Shown in pieces: positions 24,527-36,737 of a stretch of 64,000 nucleotides of DNA. Under the pieces are notes generated by a model that was not told the origin of the DNA, made no database searches, and saw only the letters and a program-made list of their open reading frames with translations. This DNA is from Nissolia schottii (Eukaryota > Streptophyta > Magnoliopsida > Fabales > Fabaceae). The translations under genes and the position numbers were made by a program. Numbering within the stretch: the first letter of the stretch is position 1; each line of letters begins with the position of its first letter. Location of the stretch: NCBI GenBank assembly GCA_003254905.1, contig QANU01028969.1, positions 248,001 to 312,000 on the forward strand. The letters run 5' to 3'.

Positions 24527-27500
24527 ATGTTCAAGCTTGTTGCGAGCAGAGTGAGGGCTTCAACTCCACTTGCCCGCAACGCTGTCGTTTCGCTTAACCT
24601 CTCTCGGTAATTTTCTCTTTTACTTTGTTCTTTGTGTTATTGGATCGGATCATATGAGATGAGTACGAATTCGAGATTTATTTAATTCCGTAAAGAAAAC
24701 GTTTTGTTTCTGAGATCTGATTGTGATGTTTGGTTGAATTGGTGACGATTTGTTTATTATAATTTATTACTTACAAATCATTAATTAATTCTGCACCTAA
24801 CGAGAATTGTTTGCTGAATTAGCCGCCGGTAGCCTCTGAAACCGTTGAATGTGTGTGCTTGTGTTGGTTGTTGGAGCATTGATTCGTTCAACAAGCAACT
24901 TAAGTTTCTTTCATCATAAGAAATTATGAGGGGAAAAAAAATAATCTTCGTGTGATTGTGATTATGATTAGATCGATGATCCACTTGCATCTTACAAATC
25001 CCGGATGTTCTTTATTGTTGAAGGTTGAGGTTTAGACTTTTGTGTTTCCAAGCATTTAATTATTATTTAGATATTGATTCTGAAAAAGAAAACTGAAAAA
25101 GATTAATTGGTTTAAGTGATTAGCTAATGATTGCTTGAGCTGAATACCGTTCAGCAATTAGCAAGGGTAGAAAACTGAAGCAGAGGATATATGCTCTGAT
25201 TTATTAGTATGAATCTACTGGCTTTTCGGAATTCAATTGGACTCACCATTCTGGTACTGTTTCTTTGACGTAAAAACGTGACTGGGTTGTCCCCATTTTA
25301 GAACTCAATTCAAGTGCAGTTGCGGCATTGTGTTAGATCATAATTGATTAGTTAAACAACTTAAAGAGGTGCAACAAAAAAACTAATTTGCTCATTTCTT
25401 CCAATTCATATGATAACACACGTTCTTATTTTGCTTTTTGAGCTCTTAATTCATTTCTACAATGTCTAGCAGGTCTGTTCATGCATTATCCTCTGCCACA
25501 GTTGAAGCCGAAGAGATATCAGGTTCTAGGCCTGCTGAAGTTTTGAACTTGGGTAGGGTCTACAATCTCCGATGTGTATGTCTTCACATATAGCCATTAG
25601 TACCTTATGAATTTTAAAATACTTTAAGTAATTTTGGTAAAAAAAGACTAAAAAGGGTTACACCATAAAAAATTACTTAGTTATCAGTTCTATTTTAGCG
25701 CAATGTGTCTGCAAGGTATCATAGCCAAGGAAGCATGGTACGACACGGCGACATGGATACGACACGACGTGGATACGGGGGATACGGAACTTCCTTGAAA
25801 ATATAGGATACGACATGGATAGGATGCATTGTATAATAATCAATAAAATAATTTATTATAAATTAAAAAAATGACAAATTATAGAAGTAAAAAATAGATG
25901 TAGTTCATGTAAATAAACAAATTATCTCAATATAGTATAATTATTAAAAAATAAAATTAATATCCTTTGTTCTAATGTCCTAATCCACTTTTAGTGCATT
26001 GCGTCTCCCATTTTGGGATTTGAAAATTGAAACCGCACAAGCAAACAGAGTGAGGGCGCGCGTATCCACGTATCTGACATGTATCCGTGTATCCGACGCG
26101 GATACGGCGGCCTCCGACGTGTATGTATCTGTGCTTCCTTGAATTCATAGCTACTCTTTATCCGTGAAATCCAACACCAGCTTGTTTAAGTTTATAAAAA
26201 AAGAAATTGGGAATGTGATGGAAAACAAGGGAGTAGTATTACTTTTTATGCAAAACTCCTAACTTAATATATTTCTCAAATTTATCATTTCCTCTTTCAT
26301 TCATCCAAATCTAATGGCACTTATTGTAAATTTCTGAACCACATATTTGTCGACACATTCAAATATTCAACTCTAATCAAACTTAATCTTCCTTGCTTCC
26401 ATGACCTGAATACGTCTTCACTTTTCAGTTCAGGGTAAATGGATAGGATCTTCAAAGTGGAATACAATTGTGGATCCGCTAAATGGAGACCCGTTTATTA
26501 AAGTTGGTGAAGTTGATGAAAAAGGCATTCAGGTGCATTATTGTAATGAAATATTTGTCATTTGTCGAAGTTATTATACTATTGTGAAATATGTTCTTTA
26601 GTTGCACATGATATATTCAAGGCTGCATTGTTTTAGTATTTTCTCACCTTTCAAACTATGAAGTACTAAGTGACTGAGACATTAATCAGTCGCCAGTTTG
26701 TCCTACGAATATGAGACTCAAGTCTGAAGCTTCAACCTCTCTGTGTGAGACAGGATCCTCATCAATTTGTGAAAAAATTAAATAAAAATGAAAATTTTAT
26801 GTTGTAACTTGTAAGCTATAAATGATTTTGTTGGAATTCAACATTTGGTTTGAGACACTCATGACTAAAATTTCTAGCTGTTTGATTTATCAGCCCTTTG
26901 TGGAAAGCTTGGCCAGCTGCCCCAAACATGGTCTTCACAATCCTTTTAAGGCTCCAGAGAGGTTTGTGCAGATTGTCCTTCTTATCCCTTCTCCATTTTC
27001 TTTATAGAAGAAACATATACAGGTTTCTTTTTTGCTTGGATTTATTTATGCTTCGTAGTTCAAAACACAAAAAATTGATGGGAACCACATCATTCAATAT
27101 AAATTCCTATGCCTTGTGTTGTATGTTATATGGGACTGTTGTCAACATGGGTTCTTGCTGTGCACAATGGGCTTCCATTCCAACCCAGTTGGTTTCAGAC
27201 TTCTGCTAAGAGGATTAACTAAAATACACGGGACCGTTAGTGTAAGATAAGAATTAGAACAAATAATCTTTCTACTTGTCATATACCTGTCATTTCACTT
27301 GAACAATGGAACTTCCTTAGGCATTTTGTTTATAAGAATTTCATGATTCATTATGGTTGTCTTTGAGGTGTCTAAAGTTGTTTTTTGTTATTAATCTTTT
27401 GCAGATATCTTATGTATGGCGATATATCTGCTAAGGCAGCTCACATGCTATCACTTCCTAAGGTACTTTTTTCCCCATTTCCTTTCCCCAACATTACTGT

Positions 27501-30500
27501 TGTGAGTTATGCATTTTCATAAATTGTTGTGAAGATCTTAATTTTTGTCTTCTTTAATTGGGAACTTTACATAATTTTTACTGCATGGCTTCCAGGTTTC
27601 AGATTTCTTTGCAAGGCTAATACAGAGAGTTTCTCCGAAGAGTTACCAGCAAGCTTGTGCGGAAGTTTATGTGACAATGAAGTTTCTAGAGAATTTCTGT
27701 GGAGATCAGGTACATCAAAATAAGATATGTTGGTGCTAAATGAGTGAAATCCCAAGTAGGAATAGTTTATTGTCTGATACATAATGATGGAACAATCTAA
27801 AGCGGTATTCATTGAATTCCCTTTTGGCGTAGATGACCAATTTCCTTCTAAATTCTATTGTTGAAGCATGGATTTTTCTTTACTGGCTACACCCATACAG
27901 AACTTTGTACATTATTTTTTATAAATGGTTTCCCTATTAAGTTCTTTTAACAAAATCAGTCATTCCTTGAGTGATTTACTCTTTCTCCTTGTTTTATTTC
28001 CACAAAACTTGTGCAGGTTCGTTTCTTGGCAAGATCTTTTGCAGTGCCTGGAAATCATCTTGGACAGCAAAGTCATGGTTTTCGTTGGCCTTATGGTCCG
28101 GTAAGTTTTTTCCCTTTTTTTTTTTGGGGGGTGAGTCATGTACCTTATTCTTAATTGCAAAAGATAGTCCACAACTTTCTCCAGCAGTGGTTACTTTGTT
28201 GACTGTGCCAGAACTATCAATTACCTTGAGGTCAAGCAAATCAAATCGTGGAAGTTATTAAGTATACTCTTAAGATATGGCACAAATGAAAAATAAAAAT
28301 AGTTTTCCTAAAATAAAACAATAATACTATATTATATAACTTTGTGCTTTTGCTGTAGTATTAAGAAGGTGAAGCATGGTAAAATTGATAAAATTGATTA
28401 ATATGCCAACTCGATTGTATCCGTGTACCTCGTGTACCTCTTATCGGAAAACCCCCTAGATTTAGGTATTCTTGCTTACAAGAGCTCGGTCTTTGTAACT
28501 TAAATACTCTCTGATAAAATGAAAGTTCTTTTTATGTTTGTACTTAAATATTGTATTTGGAATGTCCTACAATAAAAAAGAATATGATGTTATATGATGT
28601 GGAATTAATTTTTTGTGTTAACTAGTAGTGCCAAGTGATGTGCAGTTTTCCCCGAGTTTTTGGTTTAGTAAGTGTCTAAGTGAATGGTTAGATTTTTTCT
28701 CACACCATGAACATTCACTTTCCATCCTGGTGTAATTGCAAAACTGAAAGTGCGTTTTGCTTTTGTAGGTGGCTATTATTACTCCTTTCAATTTTCCCTT
28801 AGAGATTCCAGTCCTTCAATTGATGGGTGCACTATATATGGGCAACAAGCCAGTCCTTAAAGTTGATAGCAAGGTGAGTACTAAATCTGTACAAGAAGAT
28901 AGCTTCTAGACTGCATGAAATATTGATGGGAATTAGTTGTGGGGTAAATGATTGCGACGCAAGGGTTTTTTCTTTTTCTGCCCAGGGAGGGGGAGGAGTG
29001 TGTGGAAAGAGATTATGCATGTTTCCTGCCATGAAATTTGTTCTGATTTGGTTGGTATTTTCACTAAGTGATAAAAACCAGTGTATTCTTTTGATCTTTG
29101 CCTTTTTTATTTTTATTTTCTCATGTTGAATTCTGGAAATAACTATTTCGTTACTTGCTTATAGTTCAAATCTTTCTGCTGGGTGGTTCTGAACTGTCAG
29201 TCAACATTGTTGTAGGTAAGCATTGTCATGGAGCAAATGTTGCGACTGCTTCATACCTGTGGTTTACCTTTAGAAGATGTAGACTTCATAAACTGTGATG
29301 GGAAGACAATGAACAAGCTGTTGCAAGAGGTTGGTTCTTTTTGCATTCAGACTTTGGTTCTGAAGAGAATAATATTATTCCTGATAGATTACCAACTTAC
29401 GGTATTGATTTTGTTTATTAAAATGGGCAATGTTCAACTCATATTGACCTCCTTTTATAGGATCTTATTGTCTTTTGCATTCCTTTATGCTTTGATATAT
29501 CTATATTTGTTTGTAACTACATGTTTCCTTTTAATGTGACATTGAATCATGAAGTAGTACCATCTTTACAGGCAAATCCACGAATGACCCTTTTTACTGG
29601 TAGTTCAAGAGTGGCAGAGAAATTGGCTGTCGATTTGAAGGGCAGGATTAAATTGGAAGATGCTGGATTTGATTGGAAAATACTAGGCCCTGATGTCGAA
29701 AAGGTTTCTTATTATATTTTATGGATTTCAGAATGCATAGACTCAATTTTCAGTTCTGTAATAGATTCTCTCTTGTTTCTTGATTGCAGGAAGAATACGT
29801 TGCATGGGTCTGTGACCAGGATGCATACGCATGCAGTGGCCAGAAGTGCTCGGCACAATCATTGTTATTTATGCATGAGGTCAGTCACTATGATTTTTTT
29901 TGTACTTTGCTCAAGTTTAAATGTCCACAGGAACGAGGCTGAAGTTGTAACTTTGATGTACTTTATGCTTTTGTCTTGCATTGGCAATGTATAATATTGC
30001 TAACTCCAGGGATTTTTTAATTTCCTGTGTTTAGAACTGGGCTAAGACTTCCTTGATATCCACGATGAAAGATCTTGCTGAGAGAAGGAAACTAGAGGAC
30101 TTGACAGTTGGTCCAGTTCTCACTGTAAGTATCCATCTTTTCTTTTCCCTTAACCTTTGATATATTTACTTGGATTTACAATTATAACATTTTTGGCGGC
30201 TTCCTTTCAGTTTATGGTATTATTCTCTCTAAAAAAGGTTATCAGAGTCAACTACTCTGGAGTATTTTTTAGTTTGAAGTTATGAATGGATTCTAGAGTT
30301 GATTGCAATAACATAACTATTTTAGTGTTCATCAATGCTTTTGGGTAATGGTAAAAAAAGAGTTGTTGTTATTATTATTATTATTATTATTTATTTATTT
30401 AATTTGGTGTTTGTGGGGAGTGGGTGGTGTGGGTTGGGACAAATTACTGCTTTCAGGTTAAATACCAAATGTTGTGTGCTATGACATTTGATTTGTCCCT

Positions 30501-31956
30501 GGCAATTATAGATCAATATGCTGTATATTGATCAACAGACGTGATAGAAGTTGGATACTGGTTCGTGTTTATTTAATTATATTATATTATTATTTGATTA
30601 ATGAAATATTTTTGGGATGATGAGTCAAATTTCAAAGTATGTGACTTAGTTGATATAGATAGGTCGTGCCTGATTTGTTTGACATTGTTGGTGGACAGTG
30701 GAGTGTGGACCCATATATATCCAAAATATACTAGTTGTTTGATAAATCATTTCTTTCTGCATCCAATCCGCATGTTAAAATATATATTTAGAGCTTAATT
30801 TGGTGGTGCATATTCCACATTACAATTATTTGCTTTATTTTATGAAATGACAAATTACTTAGATTTGTTTTTCACATATATCGCAGTTTACTACTGATTC
30901 AATGTTAGAACACATGAATCAATTACTTGAGATACCAGGTTCAAAGCTGCTCTTTGGTGGCCAGCCTTTAGAGGGTCATTCAATTCCACCTATTTATGGT
31001 GCCATTAAGCCGACTGCCATTTATGTTCCTCTTGAGGAAATTGTGAAGGACAAGAATTATGAGCTTGTGACGAGAGAAATATTTGGACCTTTCCAGGTAT
31101 GAATAAGAAAACTTGTAACATGTGAAATAACATTTTCAAATGTTGTGGTTTTTTTCCTTCTCTCTCTTTCAAGTATAATATCAATCTACCATTTGTGTGA
31201 GACAAATAAGTTCGAATTTTTTTTATCTCCAGATAATTACTGGCTACAAAAGTAGTCAGCTACCAATTGTGCTGGAAGCCTTGGAAAGAATGCATGCGCA
31301 CTTGACTGCTGCTGTAGTATCAAATGATCCTCTCTTTTTACAGGCAAGATTTTATATCTCATTTCCCGGAGATGTTTGTCTATTATTTAACCAGCTCTTA
31401 GTGGTAGTGTGACTCCAATCATCCTTTCTTGTTACACACTTTGGTTTTTCAATCATTAACTAATTACTTTGATGTTTTCATTCATGGAATAATAGTAAAG
31501 TTGTTTTGGCAATTGTATTTTAGATTGATACTGCATGTCTAAAATTTTGAGTGGCTGAATTTTCTTCTAATTTTTTTTTTCCTAATTGTGCTTTATGTCT
31601 TGGATTCTCAATCTGATTTGGTTATTTCTTGTCAAATATAATGTGCAGGAAGTCATTGCCCAAACAGTGAATGGTACTACTTATGCTGGTCTAAGAGCAA
31701 GGACCACCGGGGCTCCACAGAATCACTGGTGAGTTTGTATTCTTGAGTCTGTTTTACTTGGCTGGATCATTTTGATTCTTCAATTTTGTCAAAAACAATG
31801 ATGCCGTGCCACTACAGGTTTGGACCTTCTGGAGATCCTAGGGGTGCAGGAATTGGAACACCAGAGGCTATAAAACTTGTGTGGTCTTGCCACAGAGAAA
31901 TTATATATGATTTTGGGCCGATATCGAACCAGTGGGAAATTCCTCCATCGACCTGA
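24527..31956 (+). CDS. P5CDH (ALDH12A1): Delta-1-pyrroline-5-carboxylate dehydrogenase, mitochondrial
   Basis: NAD-dependent oxidation of pyrroline-5-carboxylate/glutamate semialdehyde to glutamate, the second step of proline breakdown in mitochondria. Sixteen exons: 24527-24606, 25473-25552, 26429-26532, 26894-26961, 27405-27462, 27596-27709, 28017-28100, 28769-28873, 29216-29329, 29572-29703, 29790-29879, 30035-30124, 30887-31096, 31233-31343, 31649-31728, 31818-31956. Together they give 552 residues, close to the roughly 556 of Arabidopsis. The N-terminus (MFKLVASRVRASTPLARNAV) is Arg/Ser-rich and looks like a mitochondrial presequence. Aldehyde dehydrogenase features are PFNFP at 202-206, FTGS at 277-280, GQKCSA at 330-335 with catalytic Cys333, and EIFGPFQ at 437-443. 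Intron 14 has a GC donor. Intron 2 carries a MITE. The first in-frame ATG after the TATA box was chosen as start. Confidence 0.95.
25726..26144. mobile_element. MITE in P5CDH intron 2
   Basis: A 419-bp insertion with terminal inverted CAAGGAAGCA / TGCTTCCTTG. It is flanked by the direct repeat TCATAGC at 25719-25725 and 26145-26151. The inner arms have repeated 'gatacg' and 'tatccg' blocks in opposite orientation ('cgtggatacggggg' against 'gtatccgtgtatccg'). The centre is AT-rich. It is non-coding. The 7-8 bp duplication suggests a hAT-like origin. Confidence 0.75.
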
Positions 31957-32115
31957 GAAATTCTATTTATGGCGGGAGATAATAAATAATAATGAGATTA
32001 GCTATGTAGTGAGGTAGCATGTTAGCATTATATTATATTAGCTTGTATTAGCCGAACTAGAGTTCATGTCACAGTCACTCCTTGATGCGTTTACTGCTTA
32101 GATCTAAGAAATAAA
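31957..32115 (+). other. P5CDH 3' untranslated region and polyadenylation zone
   Basis: AATAAA-like signals occur at about 31980-31990 ('aataaataataatgag') and 32109 ('aaataaattc') downstream of the stop. The exact end of the transcript cannot be seen. Confidence 0.5.
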
Positions 32116-32954
32116 TTCAAGGGATAATGAGTTTTGATTAGCCTTTTTTACTTGTCTAGGATGTCCTTTTGTCATGATAAAAATAAATGAAATTTATTTA
32201 TGTTAAACTAAGATAAACACTTATGTAATTTAGACAATTGGATTGATGCTTCTGTTGCACAATCTGAAATTCAAGTTAAGGACTGTTATAGGCTTTATTT
32301 AAACAAGCTATTTGGTAAAAAGTATAATTTGATGGTACCTTGTCACTGAAGAATTAACTAAAATTTATAACTAGAAAAAAAATTTACCTTGGAAGAAGTA
32401 AAATTTGAAAAATCAGTTATTTCGTTTTTGTTCGGAAGATTTTAACTTTCAATAACATTCTTTGCCCACGTTCCTTTGTGGCAACAATTCTGCTAAGACT
32501 TGTATGAATGGGCATAAGTGAGAAAGTAAGATTAATACTCTTGGATCAATATAATCATGGCTACTCACAAATCAAATGCATTATATTAATTTAAGAGTTG
32601 ATAACTCCTTGCATTATAATTATCTTATCTTTAGAGGATCTTAATTAGGACATTGGGACAAAGTGGGAGCACGTGAGTCTCCCATCTCACTATGAATAAT
32701 TTTGGTTGATAATTTTTCATCTGAGTAATGATAAAAAATAATAGTACCAATAAAGTTAAGCTATGGAAAAAGGCGTATTGAGAGAAGCATACCCATTTTG
32801 ATAATCTTGAAGTCTAAAGGGAATTAGTCACAATAAGCGGCAAACACCTCCTGGGCAACAACAAAAAAAAAAATAATCAAAAGCAATAGCTTGTAAAAAA
32901 ATAGAAGCTGGTATAAAAGAACCTGACACACTAAAAATTAAGTCAAAGAATACA
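32116..32954. other. Intergenic, nothing supported
   Basis: AT-rich, with no gene on either strand. In particular no minus-strand gene overlaps the P5CDH 3' end. Confidence 0.6.
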
Positions 32955-33612
32955 ATTAGTGTGTGTTTGGTATCCGGAATTGAAATTGGACCTTTCAATT
33001 TTAGTTTTTGTGTTTGGCGTAACATAGAATTAGAATTATAATTTCACAAACTAATCTCATGGAATTGAAAAACAACAAAGATGAGCTCCCTTCAATTCTT
33101 AACTCATACCCTAAAAATTATCAATTAGAAACTCATTAAATTTCCTATATGATTCTTCTCTTTCTCATTTATTTGTTTATAAATCATATTTATTGAAATT
33201 TAATATATTTATAGAATATTATAATATATTTAATTTAAAATTTATAAATGAATAATTTTAAAAAAATAATAATAATATTATATTATAAAAATCATTATTT
33301 TATTAATGAATCATTTTAAAAATAATAGCAATAAAAATATTATTATAGTACAAAAATAATTATTTTATAAATGATTATTTTTAAAAAAAAATAAAAGTAT
33401 TATTGTAGTATAGAAATAATTATTTTATTAATACAACTACTTTCATCAATTTAATATTTTGATTCAGAAAATTAAATTAAATTTAGAATTACAATTCTAG
33501 ATCAAATTCTATAATGCATCAAACATAGAATTTAAAATTCTATACCAATTTCAATTCTTTTAGATTTCTAAATTACAATTCCAATTCCAATTCCAACATC
33601 CAAACGGACCAC
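32955..33612. mobile_element. MITE-like inverted-repeat element
   Basis: The left end 'gtgtgtttggtatccggaa' followed by 'ttgaaattgga' is mirrored by the right end 'tccaattccaattccaacat' then 'ccaaacggaccac'. The interior is very AT-rich, with three similar 'aataattattttat(t/a)aatga' units at 33290-33440. Exact ends and target duplication are unclear. Confidence 0.5.
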
Positions 33613-34260
33613 AGTAACTCCATGATACTGCAAGTATTGATGAACGCAAATGTGTGCAACGTCAAATCTCTCAGGTCTATCTAAAACATTTTCTAACTCA
33701 TCTTATTCATGTTGTATAAAAAGACAAACATGAATCATATATTATGAAAGTTGAAGTGTTAAACGATAACATCTAGTTATGTTGACTTATCATCTAACAC
33801 AAACAAAATCTTTCAATCTAAGAAGTTCATGCAACCACAAGAACCCAAAACATGAGTGTGACTCGCACTCTATTCCTCAGTTCAGTCATCTTACCATCAA
33901 AAAATTTTGTAGGACATGATATGAGGGTGAGAAACAAAAAGACAAAAAAAAAGGAACAAAAAAAACCCGCTTAACTAGAGGAAGAAGGGATTGGTGGAAA
34001 CCATCATGGAGGGAATGAACCGCCGTTCACGGCGCCAACGTTGAATGGGAAAGGTTTGTGGGCACACCAATTAAGAAGACTAATCATATTTCTTCCCCCA
34101 AAATAGTGAGTTGAATTGAAAGGCAAAAAAAATAGTTTTTTTTTAATTTTATTTTACAAAATTTTTAATAAGAACTTCAAAACAAGCCCAGTGGGCTGAC
34201 CCAACTACTGCAGCGGGAGATTACAAACTCCCAGCACACGTTTCACCTTAAACCCTAACA
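33613..34260. other. Intergenic DNA and upstream region of the next gene
   Basis: No gene is visible. From about 34180 the base composition becomes GC-rich with TCTAACAATCG and CCACCGCC runs, marking the likely promoter/leader of the gene at 34664. Confidence 0.5.
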
Positions 34261-34663
34261 TTCTAACAATCGCCCCCCGCAGCGGCTGCTTCTGCTTCCA
34301 CCCTTCCTCGCCGCCAGAGCTGCCACCGCCGGCCAGCTCTCGTCTCATTGTCTTGGTTCTCTGTCGAAGCCCGACGCCTCCGCCACTCCGCCTAGAAGCA
34401 GCACCACTTCAGGTTTTGTACCATTGACCATGCTTTTGTTTCTCTACTATGGATCCTTCTAATACTTGTTTTTTTATTATGAATATTATCTCAAAATATT
34501 TGTTTTTCACGCCTTAACAAGCATGCAATGAATCTCTGTTCATGCTACTAAATGAAATGAAATCCTCCTCTTTCACTTGATTCCTTGTCTTGCTCTTGTT
34601 AATTTGTGGGTTACCCCATTTTGCTTTCCTTGCAGAATTTTTTCATTTCTAGCAATATCAACC

Positions 34664-35839
34664 ATGACTTTGCTGGAAGTCATTAAAAATGCTTCATTGA
34701 ATTCAAATTCACTTGATTTACCATCAGAATACCCAATTGTTCTGAATCCAGATACCATTATACCTAATTTAAAGCCCCAACAAGAAGACACGTCTGCGTC
34801 TTCCCTCGTGAAACCCCTCACTGGATGGCAAATTTCGCCAACCGATGCTGAATTCATTGAAATCGGGAAAACGTTCTTCACGCAGCTGAAGACCAAGTTC
34901 GAGAAGAATTTGGAGAAGGGTGAGTTTATTGTTGATTTTAATTCCTATCTTGGAAGCATCAAGGACAAAGTAGGGGTTTCGGTTGCTGTCGATCCGTCTT
35001 CTTTTATTTATACCAGGATCCTGATTGACAAGCTTGGGTCCTTAATGAGTAAGGATGTTGTTGCTCTGGTTTTGGAAGTGTGTGTTTCCTTGGAGATTTG
35101 GAATATAGTTGAGGCCTTGATTGATTGTGGTGTTGTTGAGCGTTATTGTTATTCGAAGCTCGTTAGTAGCTTAGTGGAAAAGAAGAGGTCTGATTTGCTA
35201 TGTTTGTGTATCAAGCGTGGTTTTGATCTCTGCTCATCCGAAGTACTCAGCATTCTGAGGTATTTCCTTTCTCCATCGAAAGATGCTTATAATAGCATGT
35301 TAAGTGTGAAGAAGGAATGGGAGGACCATGCACTGATAGCTATTGAGAAAGCAAGTGACACCAACCTGAAGTGGAAGAATTTACTTCTGGCAAAGGAGGC
35401 TTCCATTTTGCTTATGGTAGCATATGATGGTTTCACTGCATCCGAGGTTTGTTTGCATTATTTTCTTGCATCGTCGAACATCAACAATGCGATGCTGTCG
35501 TCTTCATTCAGCAAGTTGAACGGGAAAGAGTTGATAAACTTGATCCGCTATTTATTGAAGTGGCTGAAGAAATATGAGAGGTTTCCTCAAGCCGGTCCGT
35601 GCGCAGAAGCCTCAGAAGTTTTGGGTTTGAAGCCATGCCGTTGGGTTCCTAAACTCGAAGATGTTGTGAAATGTCTTGGTTTGGTCCTTGACGAGAACTT
35701 TTCTTCATTGGTGTTGCATCCGGAGTTTCATGAGGAGCTGAGATCAGTTGAAGGAGTGGTTAGTTCTTTGACTGCTGATGTCAAATTTTGTTGCTTGATG
35801 GCTGATGTGGTGGACAGGGTTTACACCTGTATGAACTGA
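34664..35839 (+). CDS. Conserved plant protein, possibly NOL11/Utp8-like
   Basis: A single uninterrupted coding exon of 391 residues. The start at 34664 (MTLLEVIKNAS) was preferred over an in-frame ATG at 34577. The latter lies in what looks like a 5'UTR intron, with donor after 'cacttcag' near 34412 and acceptor 'ccttgcag' at 34635. The protein is mostly helical. Residues from about 60 include TDAEFIEIGKTFFTQLKTKF. The C-terminal third (LINLIRYLLKWLKKYERFP ... LEDVVKCLGLVLDENFSSLVL) resembles the C-terminal helical region of the nucleolar protein NOL11, a U3 small-subunit processome factor. That similarity is from memory and weak, so the function is tentative. No signal peptide or membrane span is evident. 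Confidence 0.7.
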   Translation: MTLLEVIKNASLNSNSLDLPSEYPIVLNPDTIIPNLKPQQEDTSASSLVKPLTGWQISPTDAEFIEIGKTFFTQLKTKFEKNLEKGEFIVDFNSYLGSIKDKVGVSVAVDPSSFIYTRILIDKLGSLMSKDVVALVLEVCVSLEIWNIVEALIDCGVVERYCYSKLVSSLVEKKRSDLLCLCIKRGFDLCSSEVLSILRYFLSPSKDAYNSMLSVKKEWEDHALIAIEKASDTNLKWKNLLLAKEASILLMVAYDGFTASEVCLHYFLASSNINNAMLSSSFSKLNGKELINLIRYLLKWLKKYERFPQAGPCAEASEVLGLKPCRWVPKLEDVVKCLGLVLDENFSSLVLHPEFHEELRSVEGVVSSLTADVKFCCLMADVVDRVYTCMN

Positions 35840-36324
35840 TGATCAACCAAACCAATCTCTATGTATCCTCTACTCAGATATATACATGGTTCTGTTCCCT
35901 CAATGTGCTTCTTGTTTAACGATTAATATCTGGATTCTGTTGTATTGCTTATTGCTACTCGATTTCTAGTATTTGTTATAAAATTAATATTACTGGTAGT
36001 GTATGTTCAATTTTGCGCAACTCGTCTTCTATGTGAAGGAGCCAGGAGGCCCTTGACGTAAGATAACCCAAAATCCTGAAGCTTAATGAAAACATTTTTA
36101 TGATTGGACTATTTAAACGGTTGATAAGTCACTGAAATTGAGCTAGTAGTGACTCGCAAATGTCCTAAAGAAATTTCGTTAACAAGATTAATATTCACTC
36201 CAAGAGTGTAAGAATATGGTTCATTAACATGAAGTCATTACTTATTTCATCTTGAGGAGCTTTTGGTATATTGTCTCTAAGATTACTAGGTAATTTAAAT
36301 TCTATTTTAGAAAGATTTACTTTT
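35840..36324. other. 3' flank of the 34.7-kb gene and spacer
   Basis: A transcript end is likely around 35960-36000, but no unambiguous polyadenylation signal was assigned. Nothing else supported. Confidence 0.4.
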
Positions 36325-36406
36325 TAAAGTTGTGTTTGGTATGCAAAAGTATGTAACTGACAATTTATATTAACTTGTTTGGCATATAAAAAAATGAGGT
36401 AATATA

Positions 36407-36445
<39 letters not shown>

Positions 36446-36590
36446 CATCATTTATTAATATTATTATTATTTATTATTTAGGATCAGCTAAATGTGGTAA
36501 TTTAGATACATAGCTCCCCTGAAGGTAATAGCCAGATTATCGATAATTTAATTACATTACTTTTTACCAAACGTCTCATAAACTAGTGTT
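36325..36590. mobile_element. Short MITE-like element with an (ATT)n core
   Basis: 'gtgtttggtatgcaaaagtatg' at the left is mirrored by 'cattactttttaccaaacg' at the right. A long ATT microsatellite lies at about 36408-36475. Ends are approximate. Confidence 0.5.
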
Positions 36591-36737
36591 TTTTACTTTA
36601 TTGGGTATAAGTTGTTTATTGTTTCATTATTTTTTTTTATGAAAAGTTAATTTATCTCATTATTAAGCTAAATAATCGACTAAGTGATCATTGCAAAAAA
36701 TAAAAATAAATTATTAACATTAAATTGAAAAAAATTA

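Noticed and set aside
29521-29994. 157-residue open frame within P5CDH
   Set aside because: It is exon 10 read on through intron 10 and then out of frame across exon 11 and into the next intron. The real gene uses the spliced exons 29572-29703 and 29790-29879.
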